Source: Chelativorans sp. J32
Lineage (GTDB): Bacteria > Pseudomonadota > Alphaproteobacteria > Rhizobiales > Rhizobiaceae
Assembly (NCBI RefSeq): GCF_000518985.1
Contig: NZ_JAEQ01000014.1
Span: 1 to 64,000, forward strand
Direction: 5' to 3'
Length of the DNA: 64,000 nucleotides
Shown here: piece after piece, positions 33,772 through 43,258 of the stretch
How the letters are laid out: each line of letters begins with the position of its first letter
Numbering within the stretch: the stretch's first letter is position 1
Translations under genes and position numbers: made by a program
Notes under the pieces: generated by a model
The model's database searches: none
Told to the model about the DNA's origin: nothing
Seen by the model: the letters and a program-made list of their open reading frames with translations, nothing else

Positions 33772-34203
33772 TCAGTTCCCGCTTTCCTCGTGCGCCTTGG
33801 GCCAGTACGTGCCGACGGACCAGACATTGCCCTCGGGATCGCGGCAGATGAATTCCCTGCTGCCATAGTCCCGGTCGGTGAGGCCCTCGAGAATTTCCGC
33901 GCCCGCCTTCACCGCGCGAGCATAGACCAGGTCGGCGTCCTCGACTGCGATATAGACGGATTTCCCGCCATTCTGCCCGGGCTCGCCGACCATTGAGCCG
34001 TAGTCATCATCCTTCGCCTGGCCGAGCATGATCATGGAGGAGCCAAGCGCGAGTTCGGCATGGGCGACCTCGGTTCCTTCTCCATAACGCGCGTGGACGG
34101 AAAAACCGAACACGTCAACAAGCCAGTCGATCATGGCGACGGGATTGCGATAGCGGAAGGTAGGGAAGACGCGTGGCGGCTGGATCGAGAAGGATTTGCT
34201 CAT
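33772..34203 (-). CDS. VOC family (glyoxalase/bleomycin-resistance fold) protein
   Basis: 143-aa protein with the beta-alpha-beta-beta-beta vicinal-oxygen-chelate fold. Features include FPTFRYRNPVAMIDWLVDVFGFSVHARYGEG, HAELALGSSMIMLGQ, KSVYIAVEDADLVYARAVKAGAEILEGLTDRDYGSREFICRDPEGNVWSVGTYWP split over the second half. Members act as dioxygenases, epimerases or drug-binding proteins; the substrate is unknown. It lies 76 bases after the end of the peptide ABC transporter operon and may be read from it. Confidence 0.85.
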   Translation of the reverse strand: MSKSFSIQPPRVFPTFRYRNPVAMIDWLVDVFGFSVHARYGEGTEVAHAELALGSSMIMLGQAKDDDYGSMVGEPGQNGGKSVYIAVEDADLVYARAVKAGAEILEGLTDRDYGSREFICRDPEGNVWSVGTYWPKAHEESGN

Positions 34204-34279
34204 CTTGCATTCCTATCTTGCTGCGAATGGCCTGCTTGCCCATGCCCCAAGACAATCTGCACACGGGCGCGCGAGGTTT

Positions 34280-35911
34280 TCAATCCCTCGTGGCTCGCGC
34301 CACGGCTTTCTCCAGGCTCATCTTCAGGTTGGGAGCAGCGGCGACAAGCGCCTTGGCTGCATCGCTTTTCGGATTTCCGAGAACGACTTCCGTCGGCCCT
34401 GTTTCGACGATTTCCCCCTCATGCATTACCATGGTGGTATCGGTGATCGCGCGGGCCACCGTAAGGTCGTGTGTGATGAAAAGATAGGCGACCCCCAAAC
34501 TGTCGCTCAGGTCTGCCAAGAGATCGAGGATCTGCGCCCGGATGGAAACATCGAGGGCAGAAACAGGTTCATCGGCAATGATGAGCTTCGGACGGGTAAT
34601 GATGGCGCGTGCAATGGCGAGACGCTGACGCTGCCCGCCTGAAAATTCGTGCGGATATTTGTCCATATCCGCGGGCGAAAGGCCCACTTGTTCGAGCACC
34701 TCTGCCACCAGGTCGCGCCGGCGTCTTGCATCCGGTCTTTGGTTCAGAAGGTGAAGCGGTTCGGCGACGAGCCTCTCTGCCCTGTGTCGCGGGTCGAAGG
34801 AGCCGTAGGGATCCTGGAAGACGACCTGCATCTCCCGCCGTAGGGGCCGTAACGCTTCTTCGCTGACGCCGCAGATCTCCTCGCCCTGGAAGCGAATGGA
34901 GCCCGAACTTGGCGGGTCCAGCGCCAGGATCATGCGGGCAAGCGTCGATTTCCCGCAGCCGGAGCGACCGACAAGCGCGGTCTTCTGGCCGGCTGCCAGT
35001 GAAAAGGAAACGCCATTCACGGCGCGGAACATGGTTTCTCGCCCAAAGACACGGCTGCGGCGCAAGGAATAATTGCGCGTGAGGTCTCGCACCTCCAGGA
35101 GCGGCTCCGACACGGGCGAGGGCTCCAGGCCTCGCGCTCGTGCCGGAACATGCGTCGAGGCCTCAGCGAGCTGTCGGGTGAAGGGGTGGGCTTGCTCCGA
35201 GAGGATCCGGGAGGTCTCGCCGGTTTCCATCACGGTTCCGTGGCGGACAATGGTGAGCCGGTCCGCCATCTCCGCCACGACGGCAAGGTCGTGGGAGATG
35301 AGGAGCATGCTCATGCCGTTCTCCTCCACCAGACCGCGCAGAAGCGTCAGGATCTGCTTTTGCAGCACGACATCGAGTGCGGTCGTAGGCTCGTCTGCGA
35401 TCAGAAGCTTTGGTTTCAACGCGCAGGCGATCGCGATGACGACGCGCTGGCGTTGTCCGCCGGAAAGCTCGTGCGGGTAGCGGGTGAGGGGGAATTTTTG
35501 CTCCGGGAGCCCTACGCGTTCCAGCATGAGACGCGCTCTCGCCTCCGCATCGGGCCGGTTTGCACCGGTGTGCCAGCGGATTCCTTCCGCCACCTGCTCA
35601 CCGATCGTCTTGACGGGGTTAAGTGCCGTCATGGGCTCCTGGAACACCATGCCGATCTCCCTGCCACGCAGCCTGCACATGGCGGCCTCGGGAGCGGCAA
35701 GGATATCGACCCCGTCAAACAGCGCTCGGCCGTCGACCCTCGCCCCGTCCGGCAGGAGCTTCATGAGCGTAAGAGCCGTCATGGATTTGCCGGAACCGGA
35801 TTCACCCACGAGCCCCATCACCTCGCCGGGCGCGATCGACAGGTCGATGCTCTTCAGGATCGGGGTGGGGCCGATCGAAAGTGTCAAATCCTCGATTGCG
35901 AGCAGGCTCAT
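34280..35911 (-). CDS. Peptide-type ABC transporter ATPase, fused DppD-DppF
   Basis: 543-aa protein holding two complete ABC domains. The first has Walker A GLVGESGSGKSMTAL and signature LSGGQRQRVVIAIAC. The second has Walker A ALVGRSGCGKSTLAR and signature FSGGQRQRLAIARA. Each has a Walker B (LLIADEPTTALD, LIIADEPVSALD). The fusion of the two ATPases, separate in Dpp/Opp of E. coli, is common in rhizobia (as in YejF or GsiA). It energises import by the two permeases whose genes overlap just upstream (four bases with the DppC-like gene). Confidence 0.93.
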   Translation of the reverse strand: MSLLAIEDLTLSIGPTPILKSIDLSIAPGEVMGLVGESGSGKSMTALTLMKLLPDGARVDGRALFDGVDILAAPEAAMCRLRGREIGMVFQEPMTALNPVKTIGEQVAEGIRWHTGANRPDAEARARLMLERVGLPEQKFPLTRYPHELSGGQRQRVVIAIACALKPKLLIADEPTTALDVVLQKQILTLLRGLVEENGMSMLLISHDLAVVAEMADRLTIVRHGTVMETGETSRILSEQAHPFTRQLAEASTHVPARARGLEPSPVSEPLLEVRDLTRNYSLRRSRVFGRETMFRAVNGVSFSLAAGQKTALVGRSGCGKSTLARMILALDPPSSGSIRFQGEEICGVSEEALRPLRREMQVVFQDPYGSFDPRHRAERLVAEPLHLLNQRPDARRRRDLVAEVLEQVGLSPADMDKYPHEFSGGQRQRLAIARAIITRPKLIIADEPVSALDVSIRAQILDLLADLSDSLGVAYLFITHDLTVARAITDTTMVMHEGEIVETGPTEVVLGNPKSDAAKALVAAAPNLKMSLEKAVARATRD

Positions 35912-36777
35912 CGCTCGCGCCTCAATTTCGGGTCGAGGACGTCCCGCAGACCGTCTCCGAGCAGGTTGAGACCGAGCACTGTGATAACGATGGCGAGGCC
36001 GGGAAAAAGCGCGAGATGCGGCGCTATGGCTATGCGCGTTTGCGCGTCGAAGAGCATCCTTCCCCAGGACGGCATGGGCGGTTGGGCTCCAAGGCCGAGG
36101 TAAGACAACCCCGCTTCCGCCAGAATGCCCAACGCGAACTGGATCGTGCCCTGAACCAGAAGCAAGCCTGCGATATTTGGCAGGATATGCTCGATGGTGA
36201 TCAGCACCTTTCCCTTGCCCGCCGCACGTGCCGCAAGGATGAACTCACGGGGCCAGAGCGCCAGGGCGCCAGCACGCGCCACGCGCGCGAAGACGGGGAT
36301 ATTGAAGATGCCGATGGCGATGATCGCGTTTATCGCCCCTGGACCGAAAATCGCAGTGATCATCACCGCTGAGAGCAGGGAAGGGAAGGCGAACACCACA
36401 TCATTGGCGCGCATCAGCACCTCGTCCACCCAGCCACCGCGCGCAGCAGCCCAGGTGCCGAGCGGAACACCGATGCCCATGCCGATAGCCACGGCCACGA
36501 CCGCAACTGCAATCGAGTTGCGCGCGCCGATCATGATCATGGAAAGGATGTCGCGGCCCATGTGATCGGTACCCAACGGGTGCTCTGCGGATAATCCCAG
36601 CAGCCGGTTTGCGACCGCAAGCCGGGTGATGTCGTAGGGCGTCCAGAAGAGGGAGATGAGCGCCATCAGGATCACAAGACTGGCGATCGAGAGTCCGACA
36701 AGGAAGGAGCGGTTGGCGAGCGCTCTGCGCAGCCATCGCTCGCGGTGCGCAGGCGCGAGAACCGGATCGAGGCTCAT
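35908..36777 (-). CDS. Peptide-type ABC transporter permease, DppC-like
   Basis: 289-aa inner-membrane permease with about six hydrophobic segments. The N-terminal ALANRSFLVGLSIASLVILMALIS and HPLGTDHMGRDILSMIMIGARNSI are typical of DppC/OppC. The EAA loop appears in EFILAARAAGKGKVLITIEHILPNI (about 205-229). It overlaps the DppB-like gene and the ATPase gene by four bases each, an arrangement that implies translational coupling. Confidence 0.93.
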   Translation of the reverse strand: MSLDPVLAPAHRERWLRRALANRSFLVGLSIASLVILMALISLFWTPYDITRLAVANRLLGLSAEHPLGTDHMGRDILSMIMIGARNSIAVAVVAVAIGMGIGVPLGTWAAARGGWVDEVLMRANDVVFAFPSLLSAVMITAIFGPGAINAIIAIGIFNIPVFARVARAGALALWPREFILAARAAGKGKVLITIEHILPNIAGLLLVQGTIQFALGILAEAGLSYLGLGAQPPMPSWGRMLFDAQTRIAIAPHLALFPGLAIVITVLGLNLLGDGLRDVLDPKLRRER

Positions 36778-37730
36778 CGGCCGTCTCGCAGGCGCGGATC
36801 GACCACTGCATAGCAGATATCGACCATTAGATTGATGAGGATCACGCTCGCCACGAGCAGCATCACAACGCCTTGCACGACAATCAGATCACGCTGGCTG
36901 ATCGCCTGAAAGATGAGACGTCCCAATCCAGGCAGGTAGAACACGTTTTCGATGATGATGGTGCCGGCAAGAAGGAAGGCGAATTGCAGCCCCATAATCG
37001 TGAGAACCGGGATCAGCGCGTTGCGCAGGGCATGCCGCCAGAGCACGATGCGCTGCGGCAGGCCCTTCGCTCGAGCGGTTCGGATGAAATCCTCGCCCAT
37101 GACCTCCACGACGGCCGAGCGTGTCACGCGGGCCAGAATTGCAGCCTGGGGGAGAGCGAGCGAGACCGCCGGCAGGACGAGAGCCTGAAATGCCTGCCCA
37201 TGAGAGCTCCAGGTTTCGCCCCAGCCCGGAAAGCCGCCAGCCGGAACGAGCCTGAAGCCAACCGCAAAAACATAGACGAGGAGGAGTGCGAACCAGAAAT
37301 TGGGTATCGCCACGCCAAACTGCGCCAGTCCCATGGCCACCGTATCCGCTGGCCGGCCACGTCTCGCCGCCGCAAATACCCCGACAGGAATGGCAATGAT
37401 CGTAGAGAGGGTGAGAGCCATCAGGGCCAGCGGCAGAGAGACGGCCAGCCGCTCCTCGACGAGATCGATCACCGGCGAGGAATAAGTGAGCGAGCGGCCG
37501 AAATCCCCCGTGACCATTCCGTAAAGCCATTCGAGATAACGGACGACGACCGGTTGGTCGAGGCCCATCTGGGTGCGCAGCGTCTCTATTGCTTCGGGGC
37601 TTGCATTCAGGCCGAGCATCAGGCGCGCCGGATCTCCCGGCAGGATCTCAAGAACTGCAAACACCACGAGCGACGCCAGCAAGAGAGTGGCAACGGCGCT
37701 CGCAAGGCGATGCAGGAGGTAGGGGATCAT
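36774..37730 (-). CDS. Peptide-type ABC transporter permease, DppB-like
   Basis: 318-aa inner-membrane permease. It starts MIPYLLHRLASAVATLLLASLVVFAVLE split over the first segment. It has the conserved ILPGDPARLMLG and DQPVVVRYLEWLYGMVTGDFGRSL blocks and an EAA loop at EDFIRTARAKGLPQRIVLWRHALRN (about 213-237). It is second in the operon after the binding protein and overlaps the DppC-like gene. Import of peptides or other amide-like solutes is the family role. Confidence 0.93.
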   Translation of the reverse strand: MIPYLLHRLASAVATLLLASLVVFAVLEILPGDPARLMLGLNASPEAIETLRTQMGLDQPVVVRYLEWLYGMVTGDFGRSLTYSSPVIDLVEERLAVSLPLALMALTLSTIIAIPVGVFAAARRGRPADTVAMGLAQFGVAIPNFWFALLLVYVFAVGFRLVPAGGFPGWGETWSSHGQAFQALVLPAVSLALPQAAILARVTRSAVVEVMGEDFIRTARAKGLPQRIVLWRHALRNALIPVLTIMGLQFAFLLAGTIIIENVFYLPGLGRLIFQAISQRDLIVVQGVVMLLVASVILINLMVDICYAVVDPRLRDGR

Positions 37731-37809
37731 CGAACCAGCCTTGTCCTAGACCGAGCTAGCCGGCAGGGCAGAGGGGGTGACAGAAAGCACAAAGCTTTAC
37801 GAGCTCGAT

Positions 37810-39291
37810 TCAATCCACCCAATGCGCGCTGGTCAGGTCATTGGCCTGGATGGGCATATTCTCCCACATACCCTCGATCTTGGCGTCCCACACCCCGATT
37901 TTCGGAAGCTGGAAGAGGAACACGTTTGCTGCATCATCCGCGATGATCCGCTGCGCCTGGCTGTAGAGCTCCTTGCGCTTTTCAGGATCCGCTGTGGCAT
38001 CAAGCTCCGTCATGACCGCTTTGAACTCCGGGCTCTTGTAATCGAAATAGTAGTCGTCACGGGCGTAGATGTTGATGTCGTCAGGCTCGGTATGGGAGAT
38101 GATGGTTAGATCATAGTCCTTGTTGGTGAAGACCTGTTCCAGCCACTGCGCCCATTCCATCGGTACGATTTCGAGGTTGATGCCCACTTCACGCAGTTGC
38201 GACGCGATGATCTCGCCGCCGAGACGGGCATAGGGCGGCGGCGGCAGCTTCAAGGTGGCGGAGAAGCCATCCGGATATCCCGCTTCGGCCAGAAGGGCCT
38301 TGGCCCTTTCGACATCGTAAGGGTAGGTCGCGGTAAGGTCCACATAAGCGGGATTGGCCGGCGAGAAGTGCGAGCCGATAGGCACGCCATACCCATTGGT
38401 CGCCCCCAAGATCACTTCGTCGCGGTTGACGGCATGGGAGATCGCCTGGCGGATTTTCAGGTCGTCAAAGGGCTTCTTGCCATTGTTTATCGCAAGGATG
38501 GTCTCGCCCTCCGTCGCGCCGATCACCACCTTGAAGCGCAGATCCGCTTCGATCTGAGCCAGTGCATCGCCGGCCTGAAGATTCGGGAAGGCCTGGACGT
38601 CTCCTGATAGTAGCGCCGTCACCGCTGCGGCCGCATCGGGGATAAAGCGGAACTCGGCTCGATCGAGTCCTGCGGGCTCACCCCAATAATCCGCGTTTTT
38701 CACGATGGTGACGGATGATCCCCGTGCCCAGTTCTCGAACTTGAACGGGCCCGTTCCGATCGGTTTCTCCTTGTTTCCATCTGCCGATTCCGGAGCGACG
38801 ATGACTGCATCCCCCCAGGCCATATTGTAGAGAAAGGATCCCTGCGGCTGCTTGAGGGTGATTTTTAAGGAAACGGGGTCCAGGACTTCGATTGAATCGA
38901 TCGCGGAGAAGAGCACCTTCTGGGCATTGGTCGAATCCTCGGCCATGGCGCGTTCCAGAGAGAATTTCACGTCGGCGGCATCGAAAACCGTCCCGTCGTG
39001 AAATTTGACGCCTCCGCGGAGCTTGAACGTGTAGGTTCTGCCGTCGTCCGAAATGTCCCAATCTTCCGCAAGAGCGGGAAGGATATCGCCGCCGGGGCCG
39101 ATCCGGGTAAGCCCTTCGTAGATATTGGCGTAGACGATCTCGTCGATTGCCGCGGCGGCTCCCGCCGTGGGGTCGAGATGCGGCGGTTCCAGCACCACGC
39201 CAAGCACGAGGTCTGTCCGTGAACTCAAGGCTGCGGAAGCCGAAACGGCCAGCATCGCGGCCGCTCCCACCAATCGTGCAAACATTCTCAT
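37810..39291 (-). CDS. Peptide-type ABC transporter substrate-binding protein (SBP_bac_5)
   Basis: 493-aa periplasmic protein with a signal peptide (MRMFARLVGAAAMLAVSASAAL). The mature part has LGVVLEPPHLDPTAG, IVYANIYEGLTRIG, LAEDWDISDDGRTYTFKLRGGVKFHDG split over the family signature region, and KKPFDDLKIRQAISHAVNRDEV. It captures the ligand for the DppBC-like permeases encoded downstream. GGGGAG precedes the ATG. It is the first gene of the operon. The 257-base region upstream, shared with the divergent L,D-transpeptidase gene, must hold the promoter. Confidence 0.93.
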   Translation of the reverse strand: MRMFARLVGAAAMLAVSASAALSSRTDLVLGVVLEPPHLDPTAGAAAAIDEIVYANIYEGLTRIGPGGDILPALAEDWDISDDGRTYTFKLRGGVKFHDGTVFDAADVKFSLERAMAEDSTNAQKVLFSAIDSIEVLDPVSLKITLKQPQGSFLYNMAWGDAVIVAPESADGNKEKPIGTGPFKFENWARGSSVTIVKNADYWGEPAGLDRAEFRFIPDAAAAVTALLSGDVQAFPNLQAGDALAQIEADLRFKVVIGATEGETILAINNGKKPFDDLKIRQAISHAVNRDEVILGATNGYGVPIGSHFSPANPAYVDLTATYPYDVERAKALLAEAGYPDGFSATLKLPPPPYARLGGEIIASQLREVGINLEIVPMEWAQWLEQVFTNKDYDLTIISHTEPDDINIYARDDYYFDYKSPEFKAVMTELDATADPEKRKELYSQAQRIIADDAANVFLFQLPKIGVWDAKIEGMWENMPIQANDLTSAHWVD

Positions 39292-39548
39292 CCGGTCACT
39301 CCCCGCTTCGGCATCCAGTTCGGGTGCATGTTTTGCGACGATTAGAGACTGAATCCAAGAGGCAGTAAATTGCGCTTTGTTTGGGAGGGCCCTGACGGCG
39401 GATGATGCGCCGAAGCTCCGGTCCTTCCAGCTGCTATCGGGTAAGGCTGCTCGGTAGAGTTCATCAGTTGAAATTAGAGGGACGGTAAAACTTCCAGATG
39501 TATCCCTCGCGAATCGTTGACGGCCATGCTGCGAGGAGAGAGGGCGAG

Positions 39549-39980
39549 ATGAGAAAGCTGCTCGGGAGTATCATTGTGGCGGTCTCGCTTTCCGCTTGCT
39601 TCTCCGCGGAGGCCGCCGCAGCCGGCCTGGAGGCCTGGGTGAGTATCTCCAAGCAGATCATGGTGGTGAAATCGGGCGATCGGGTTCTTTATCAGTGGCC
39701 GGTTTCCACTGCGCGAAAGGGGTATGTGACCCCGCGCGGGCGCTGGAAACCGACGCGCATGCATCGCATGTGGCGCTCGCGCAAATACGACATGTCCCCG
39801 ATGCCCTTTTCGATCTTCTACCACAAGGGCTACGCAGTGCACGGTACGTATGCGGTGAAGTCGCTCGGCCGCCCGGCCTCTCATGGCTGTGTGCGGTTGC
39901 ACCCCGACAACGCAGCCCGGCTCTATTCGCTCGTTCAGAAGGTCGGGCCGGCCAACACGGTTATCGTCGTCACCGACTGA
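39549..39980 (+). CDS. L,D-transpeptidase (YkuD domain)
   Basis: 143-aa secreted protein from the ATG at 39549, which opens a signal peptide (MRKLLGSIIVAVSLSACFSAEAAAA) after a GAGAGAGGGCGAG ribosome site. A lipobox reading of SLSAC is possible but weak. The YkuD active site is AVHGTYAVKSLGRPASHGCVRL with His and the catalytic Cys in SHGCVR. Such enzymes make 3-3 peptidoglycan crosslinks or attach proteins to the wall. It is short for the family and consists of little more than the catalytic domain. Confidence 0.9.
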   Translation: MRKLLGSIIVAVSLSACFSAEAAAAGLEAWVSISKQIMVVKSGDRVLYQWPVSTARKGYVTPRGRWKPTRMHRMWRSRKYDMSPMPFSIFYHKGYAVHGTYAVKSLGRPASHGCVRLHPDNAARLYSLVQKVGPANTVIVVTD

Positions 39981-39985
39981 GAAGG

Positions 39986-40906
39986 CTATCGGATCTGCCA
40001 GCGCTTGTGGAACCACATCCACTGGCCAGGGTCGGCCCTTACCCATTCCTCGACGACATCGTTCAGAAGCTGCGCGGTTTGTTGGACGTCGATCTCTCCC
40101 TTTTGGTCTCGCGGCAACGTCAGCTTGTCCCCGATCTCCAGGCGGAACCGTCCCCCCGGCAAACGGATGCAGCGGGCTGGATACACTTCGCAGTCATAGT
40201 GGCGCGCAAGCTTTGGCACGAGCGGGCTGGTCAGGCATTCCCGACCGAAAAAACTGGTACGCACGCCGCCAGTGAACTTCTGGTCCACAAGCGCGCCGAT
40301 ATTGCCTCCCTCATCAAGGACGCGTGCCAGCTGGAGCGCGGCACCTGTCCGTGAAGCAAGCAGTCCGCCCATGGAGGAGCGCCGCGTCTTGTAGATGTAG
40401 TCGGCGATATAGGGGTTGTTCGGCGGGCGGAATAGCGAAGTAAGCTGGAGGCCGAACGTCGCAGCCGCGATTGGCAGGAACTCGAAATTTCCAAGATGGG
40501 CGGTGAAAAAGATATGCGGCCGCTTGTCTTCGCGCAGCCTCAGGAAAATGTCGATGCCAGAGACTTCGACCCGGCCGGGGTTCGGCCTATCCGGATCGAA
40601 ATCGAAGAGCTTGTCGAGGAACACATATTCCACCGCAAGTCGCGCCATGTTGGCCCACATGTCGGAGGCGATCGCCTCGATCTCGGCATCCGACTTTTCG
40701 GGATAGGCACGACGAAGATTGTTGAGCGCCACTCGATGCCGGCCAATCAACGGTCCGATTCGCCGTGCGACGCGCTCTGCGAAATCGAGGGACGCGTCCG
40801 GCGGAAGAAGCCTCAGGAGCCGGAGAATGGCGAGCGCCACCTGGGCGGTCAGCCAATGCTCCAAGGTTTTGAGCCTGCGGCTGAACTTTCGGAGGAAGCG
40901 CTTCAT
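39986..40906 (-). CDS. lpxXL: Lipid A very-long-chain acyltransferase
   Basis: 306-aa membrane-associated acyltransferase of the LpxL/HtrB family. The HX4(D/E) motif is HLGNFE within IFFTAHLGNFEFLPIAAA (about 133-150). It has an N-terminal hydrophobic anchor (VALAILRLLRLLPP) and YPARCIRLPGGRFRLEIGDKL later. In rhizobia LpxXL transfers the 27-hydroxyoctacosanoyl chain from AcpXL to lipid A. It is the last gene of the acpXL cluster and starts 11 bases after the alcohol dehydrogenase stop. Confidence 0.9.
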   Translation of the reverse strand: MKRFLRKFSRRLKTLEHWLTAQVALAILRLLRLLPPDASLDFAERVARRIGPLIGRHRVALNNLRRAYPEKSDAEIEAIASDMWANMARLAVEYVFLDKLFDFDPDRPNPGRVEVSGIDIFLRLREDKRPHIFFTAHLGNFEFLPIAAATFGLQLTSLFRPPNNPYIADYIYKTRRSSMGGLLASRTGAALQLARVLDEGGNIGALVDQKFTGGVRTSFFGRECLTSPLVPKLARHYDCEVYPARCIRLPGGRFRLEIGDKLTLPRDQKGEIDVQQTAQLLNDVVEEWVRADPGQWMWFHKRWQIR

Positions 40907-40916
40907 GGCAGCGGGC

Positions 40917-42002
40917 TCAACCCACGCGCAGGATGATCTTGCCGAAAACGTTCCGGCCTTCCATACGCGCGAGCGCCGTGTCGATCGCGTCGAATTCGAC
41001 TTCGGTATCGATTACCGGCGAAACCAGGCCGGCCGCCATCTTCTGCATGGCGTCGGCCATGTTTTCCATGCGACAACCGAAGGAGCCGAAGATCTTCAGC
41101 TGTTGCTGGAAGAGCTGCATCAGGTTCATGCTGGTTGAAACGCCGGAGGTCGATCCGCATGTGACGAGCCGCCCACCGCGCTTCAGGCACAGCATGGAGC
41201 CCGCCCATGTGTCGGCACCTACATGCTCGAAAACCACATCCACGCCGCGCTTCTTGGTGATTTTGCGCACTGCACCTTCGAAGCGGTCCTCGCGGTAATT
41301 TATCACATGGTCTGCACCGAGCGCCTTTGCCGGTTCGATCTTCTCGTCCGAACCGACAGTGGTGATCACCGTACAGCCCATGCGCTTGGCAAGCTGGATC
41401 GCGGCGGAACCGATGCCGGAGCCGCCGGCATGGATCAGTATGGTCTCGCCGGGTTCGAGCTTCGCATTGTCGAACAGCATGTGCTCGACCGTGCCGAAGG
41501 TGACCGGAGCCACCGCCGCGCCGATTTCGTCCACCCCGGGAGGGGCGGGCACCAGCAGACGCGCCGGGATATTGATCTTTTCCTGGGCGAAGCCATCGAG
41601 GTGGAAGCCGTGCACACCGCCCACATGTTCGCAGAGATTGTCGCGTCCTTCCCGGCAGGGACGGCAGAGGCCGCAGGTGCGCGCGCCATAAATGGAGACG
41701 AGTTGGCCCGGGACCAGGCAGCTGACGCCGGGACCGATCGCATCAACCCGGCCCGATGCCTCAGCGCCGACCGTGAGCGGGAGCTTCCGCTTGGCGAACG
41801 CCATTCCGCGCCAACCCCACACATCGATGTGGTTGAGCGCAACAGCCGCAATCTTCAGTGTCACCTCGCCATGCCCCGGCGGGGGCGGCGGCGAAATATC
41901 GGCGATTTCGAGCTGGCGGTCGGCGATGAGCTGGAGTGCGCGCATGGTGTCCCGGTCTGTTTGACAGGCCGGTCGCTTAGCCCGCTTCGCGCGCCATGAC
42001 AA
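40917..42002 (-). CDS. Zinc-binding alcohol dehydrogenase of the acpXL cluster
   Basis: 361-aa medium-chain dehydrogenase. The structural-zinc cysteines are in YGARTCGLCRPCREGRDNLC, the NAD(P) fold is ILIHAGGSGIGSAAIQLAKRMG, and the start region LKIAAVALNHIDVWGWRG is typical. In rhizobia an enzyme of this type is conserved in the very-long-chain fatty acid locus. It may act on the chain as an enoyl- or keto-acyl reductase, but its exact step is unproved. An ATG around residue 20 (MRALQLIADRQLEI) may be the true start. The frame given overlaps the ketosynthase gene by 26 bases. Confidence 0.88.
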   Translation of the reverse strand: MSWRAKRAKRPACQTDRDTMRALQLIADRQLEIADISPPPPPGHGEVTLKIAAVALNHIDVWGWRGMAFAKRKLPLTVGAEASGRVDAIGPGVSCLVPGQLVSIYGARTCGLCRPCREGRDNLCEHVGGVHGFHLDGFAQEKINIPARLLVPAPPGVDEIGAAVAPVTFGTVEHMLFDNAKLEPGETILIHAGGSGIGSAAIQLAKRMGCTVITTVGSDEKIEPAKALGADHVINYREDRFEGAVRKITKKRGVDVVFEHVGADTWAGSMLCLKRGGRLVTCGSTSGVSTSMNLMQLFQQQLKIFGSFGCRMENMADAMQKMAAGLVSPVIDTEVEFDAIDTALARMEGRNVFGKIILRVG

Positions 42003-43245
42003 GGCAAGTGTTCTGGCCGCCGAAACCGAAAGAGTTCGAAAGCACGCTCGCCACGTCCGCTTCGCGCTTCACATTGGGCACGACATCGAGCTCGATCGCC
42101 GGATCGGGAATCTCGTAATTGATGGTGGGTGGAATGACACCCTCCCGCATCGTCATGAGCGAGAATACGGCCTCGACCGCGCCCGCGGCGGAGAGCGTGT
42201 GCCCGATCATGGACTTGTTCGAGGAGATGGGAATCCCGCGCATACGCTCTCCAAAGACGGTGGAGAGCGACAGATGCTCCATCTTGTCGTTCTCAGGCGT
42301 CGAGGTTCCATGCGCGTTGATGTAGTCGATCTCGTCTTCCGACATTCCGGCATCGCTAAGCGCTGCACGTACAGCGCCAATGGCGGGCGATCCGTCGGGC
42401 TTCGAGCGCGTCCGATGGAAATCATCCGCCTTCTCGCCGCAGCCACGAATGATGCCCAGGATCTCCGCGCCGCGCGCCAGGGCGTTTTCCAAGGATTCCA
42501 GTACGAGGGCGCCGGAACCCTCTGCAAGCACGAAGCCATCGCGGTCTTTCGAGAATGGCTTCGATGCTTTCTCTGGCCGCTCGTTCTGGGTGGAGAGGGC
42601 GGAAAGAAGCGAGAAACGGATGAGCGCTTCAGCAGTCGCCGAGCCATCCGCACCAATGGCGAGCGCGCGGTCGCATTCCCCACGGCGGATCGCTTCCGTT
42701 CCAAGTTGGATGGCCGTGGCGCCGGAAGCGCAGGCCGTCGACAGCGTAATCGGCAGGCCGCGCATGCCGTATTTGTCTGCCAGCCGGTCGGCGATCGAGG
42801 CAAACTGACTTTCCTCGAACAGACCGCGTTCGCTGGCCTTGCGAGCGGCTTCGATCAGACTGCGCCAGCCATTTGAACGGTCGGATTGGTCATAGAGCTT
42901 CAGCCGGTTGCGCCAGTCGAGTTCTACCGGCGGCGCTGCCAGGAAGAGCGGTCCGCCAAAATCGGTTCTGGAAAGACCGGACTCGGCGATGGCTTCGTCG
43001 GCCGCCGAATCGGCGAGAGCGAAGGTAAGTGCGCTTGCACCCATGCTGCTTTCGGGCAGGAAGTCGACCATACCCGCGATTGTCGTCGCAAGATGGTCTG
43101 TCGGAAAACGCGTGATCGGATGGATCCCGGAGCGGCCACTGGTCAAGGCTTCCCAGTTGTCTCCCTTACCCTGCCCGAGAGAGGTCACAAGCCCCATGCC
43201 GGTGACGGCGACGAGCGGGCGTCCGAAGCTGTCGGTGGTTCTCAT
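41977..43245 (-). CDS. Beta-ketoacyl-ACP synthase II-type (FabF1XL-like)
   Basis: 422-aa condensing enzyme with the full Cys-His-His triad: Cys in TLSTACASGATAIQLG (about 160-175), His in YINAHGTSTPENDKM and His in NKSMIGHTLSAAGAVE. In the acpXL pathway it elongates the acyl chain carried on AcpXL towards C28. GAAAGGAGCGTTC precedes the ATG. It lies 13 bases after the degenerate ketosynthase, and the two may act as a heterodimer. The dehydrogenase gene follows with a short overlap. Confidence 0.9.
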   Translation of the reverse strand: MRTTDSFGRPLVAVTGMGLVTSLGQGKGDNWEALTSGRSGIHPITRFPTDHLATTIAGMVDFLPESSMGASALTFALADSAADEAIAESGLSRTDFGGPLFLAAPPVELDWRNRLKLYDQSDRSNGWRSLIEAARKASERGLFEESQFASIADRLADKYGMRGLPITLSTACASGATAIQLGTEAIRRGECDRALAIGADGSATAEALIRFSLLSALSTQNERPEKASKPFSKDRDGFVLAEGSGALVLESLENALARGAEILGIIRGCGEKADDFHRTRSKPDGSPAIGAVRAALSDAGMSEDEIDYINAHGTSTPENDKMEHLSLSTVFGERMRGIPISSNKSMIGHTLSAAGAVEAVFSLMTMREGVIPPTINYEIPDPAIELDVVPNVKREADVASVLSNSFGFGGQNTCLVMAREAG

Positions 43246-43258
43246 GAACGCTCCTTTC

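Noticed and set aside
36873-37946. Plus-strand open frame of 357 codons opposite the DppB-like gene
   Set aside because: It is charged low-complexity antisense of a membrane permease; the minus-strand gene has the family signatures and operon overlaps.
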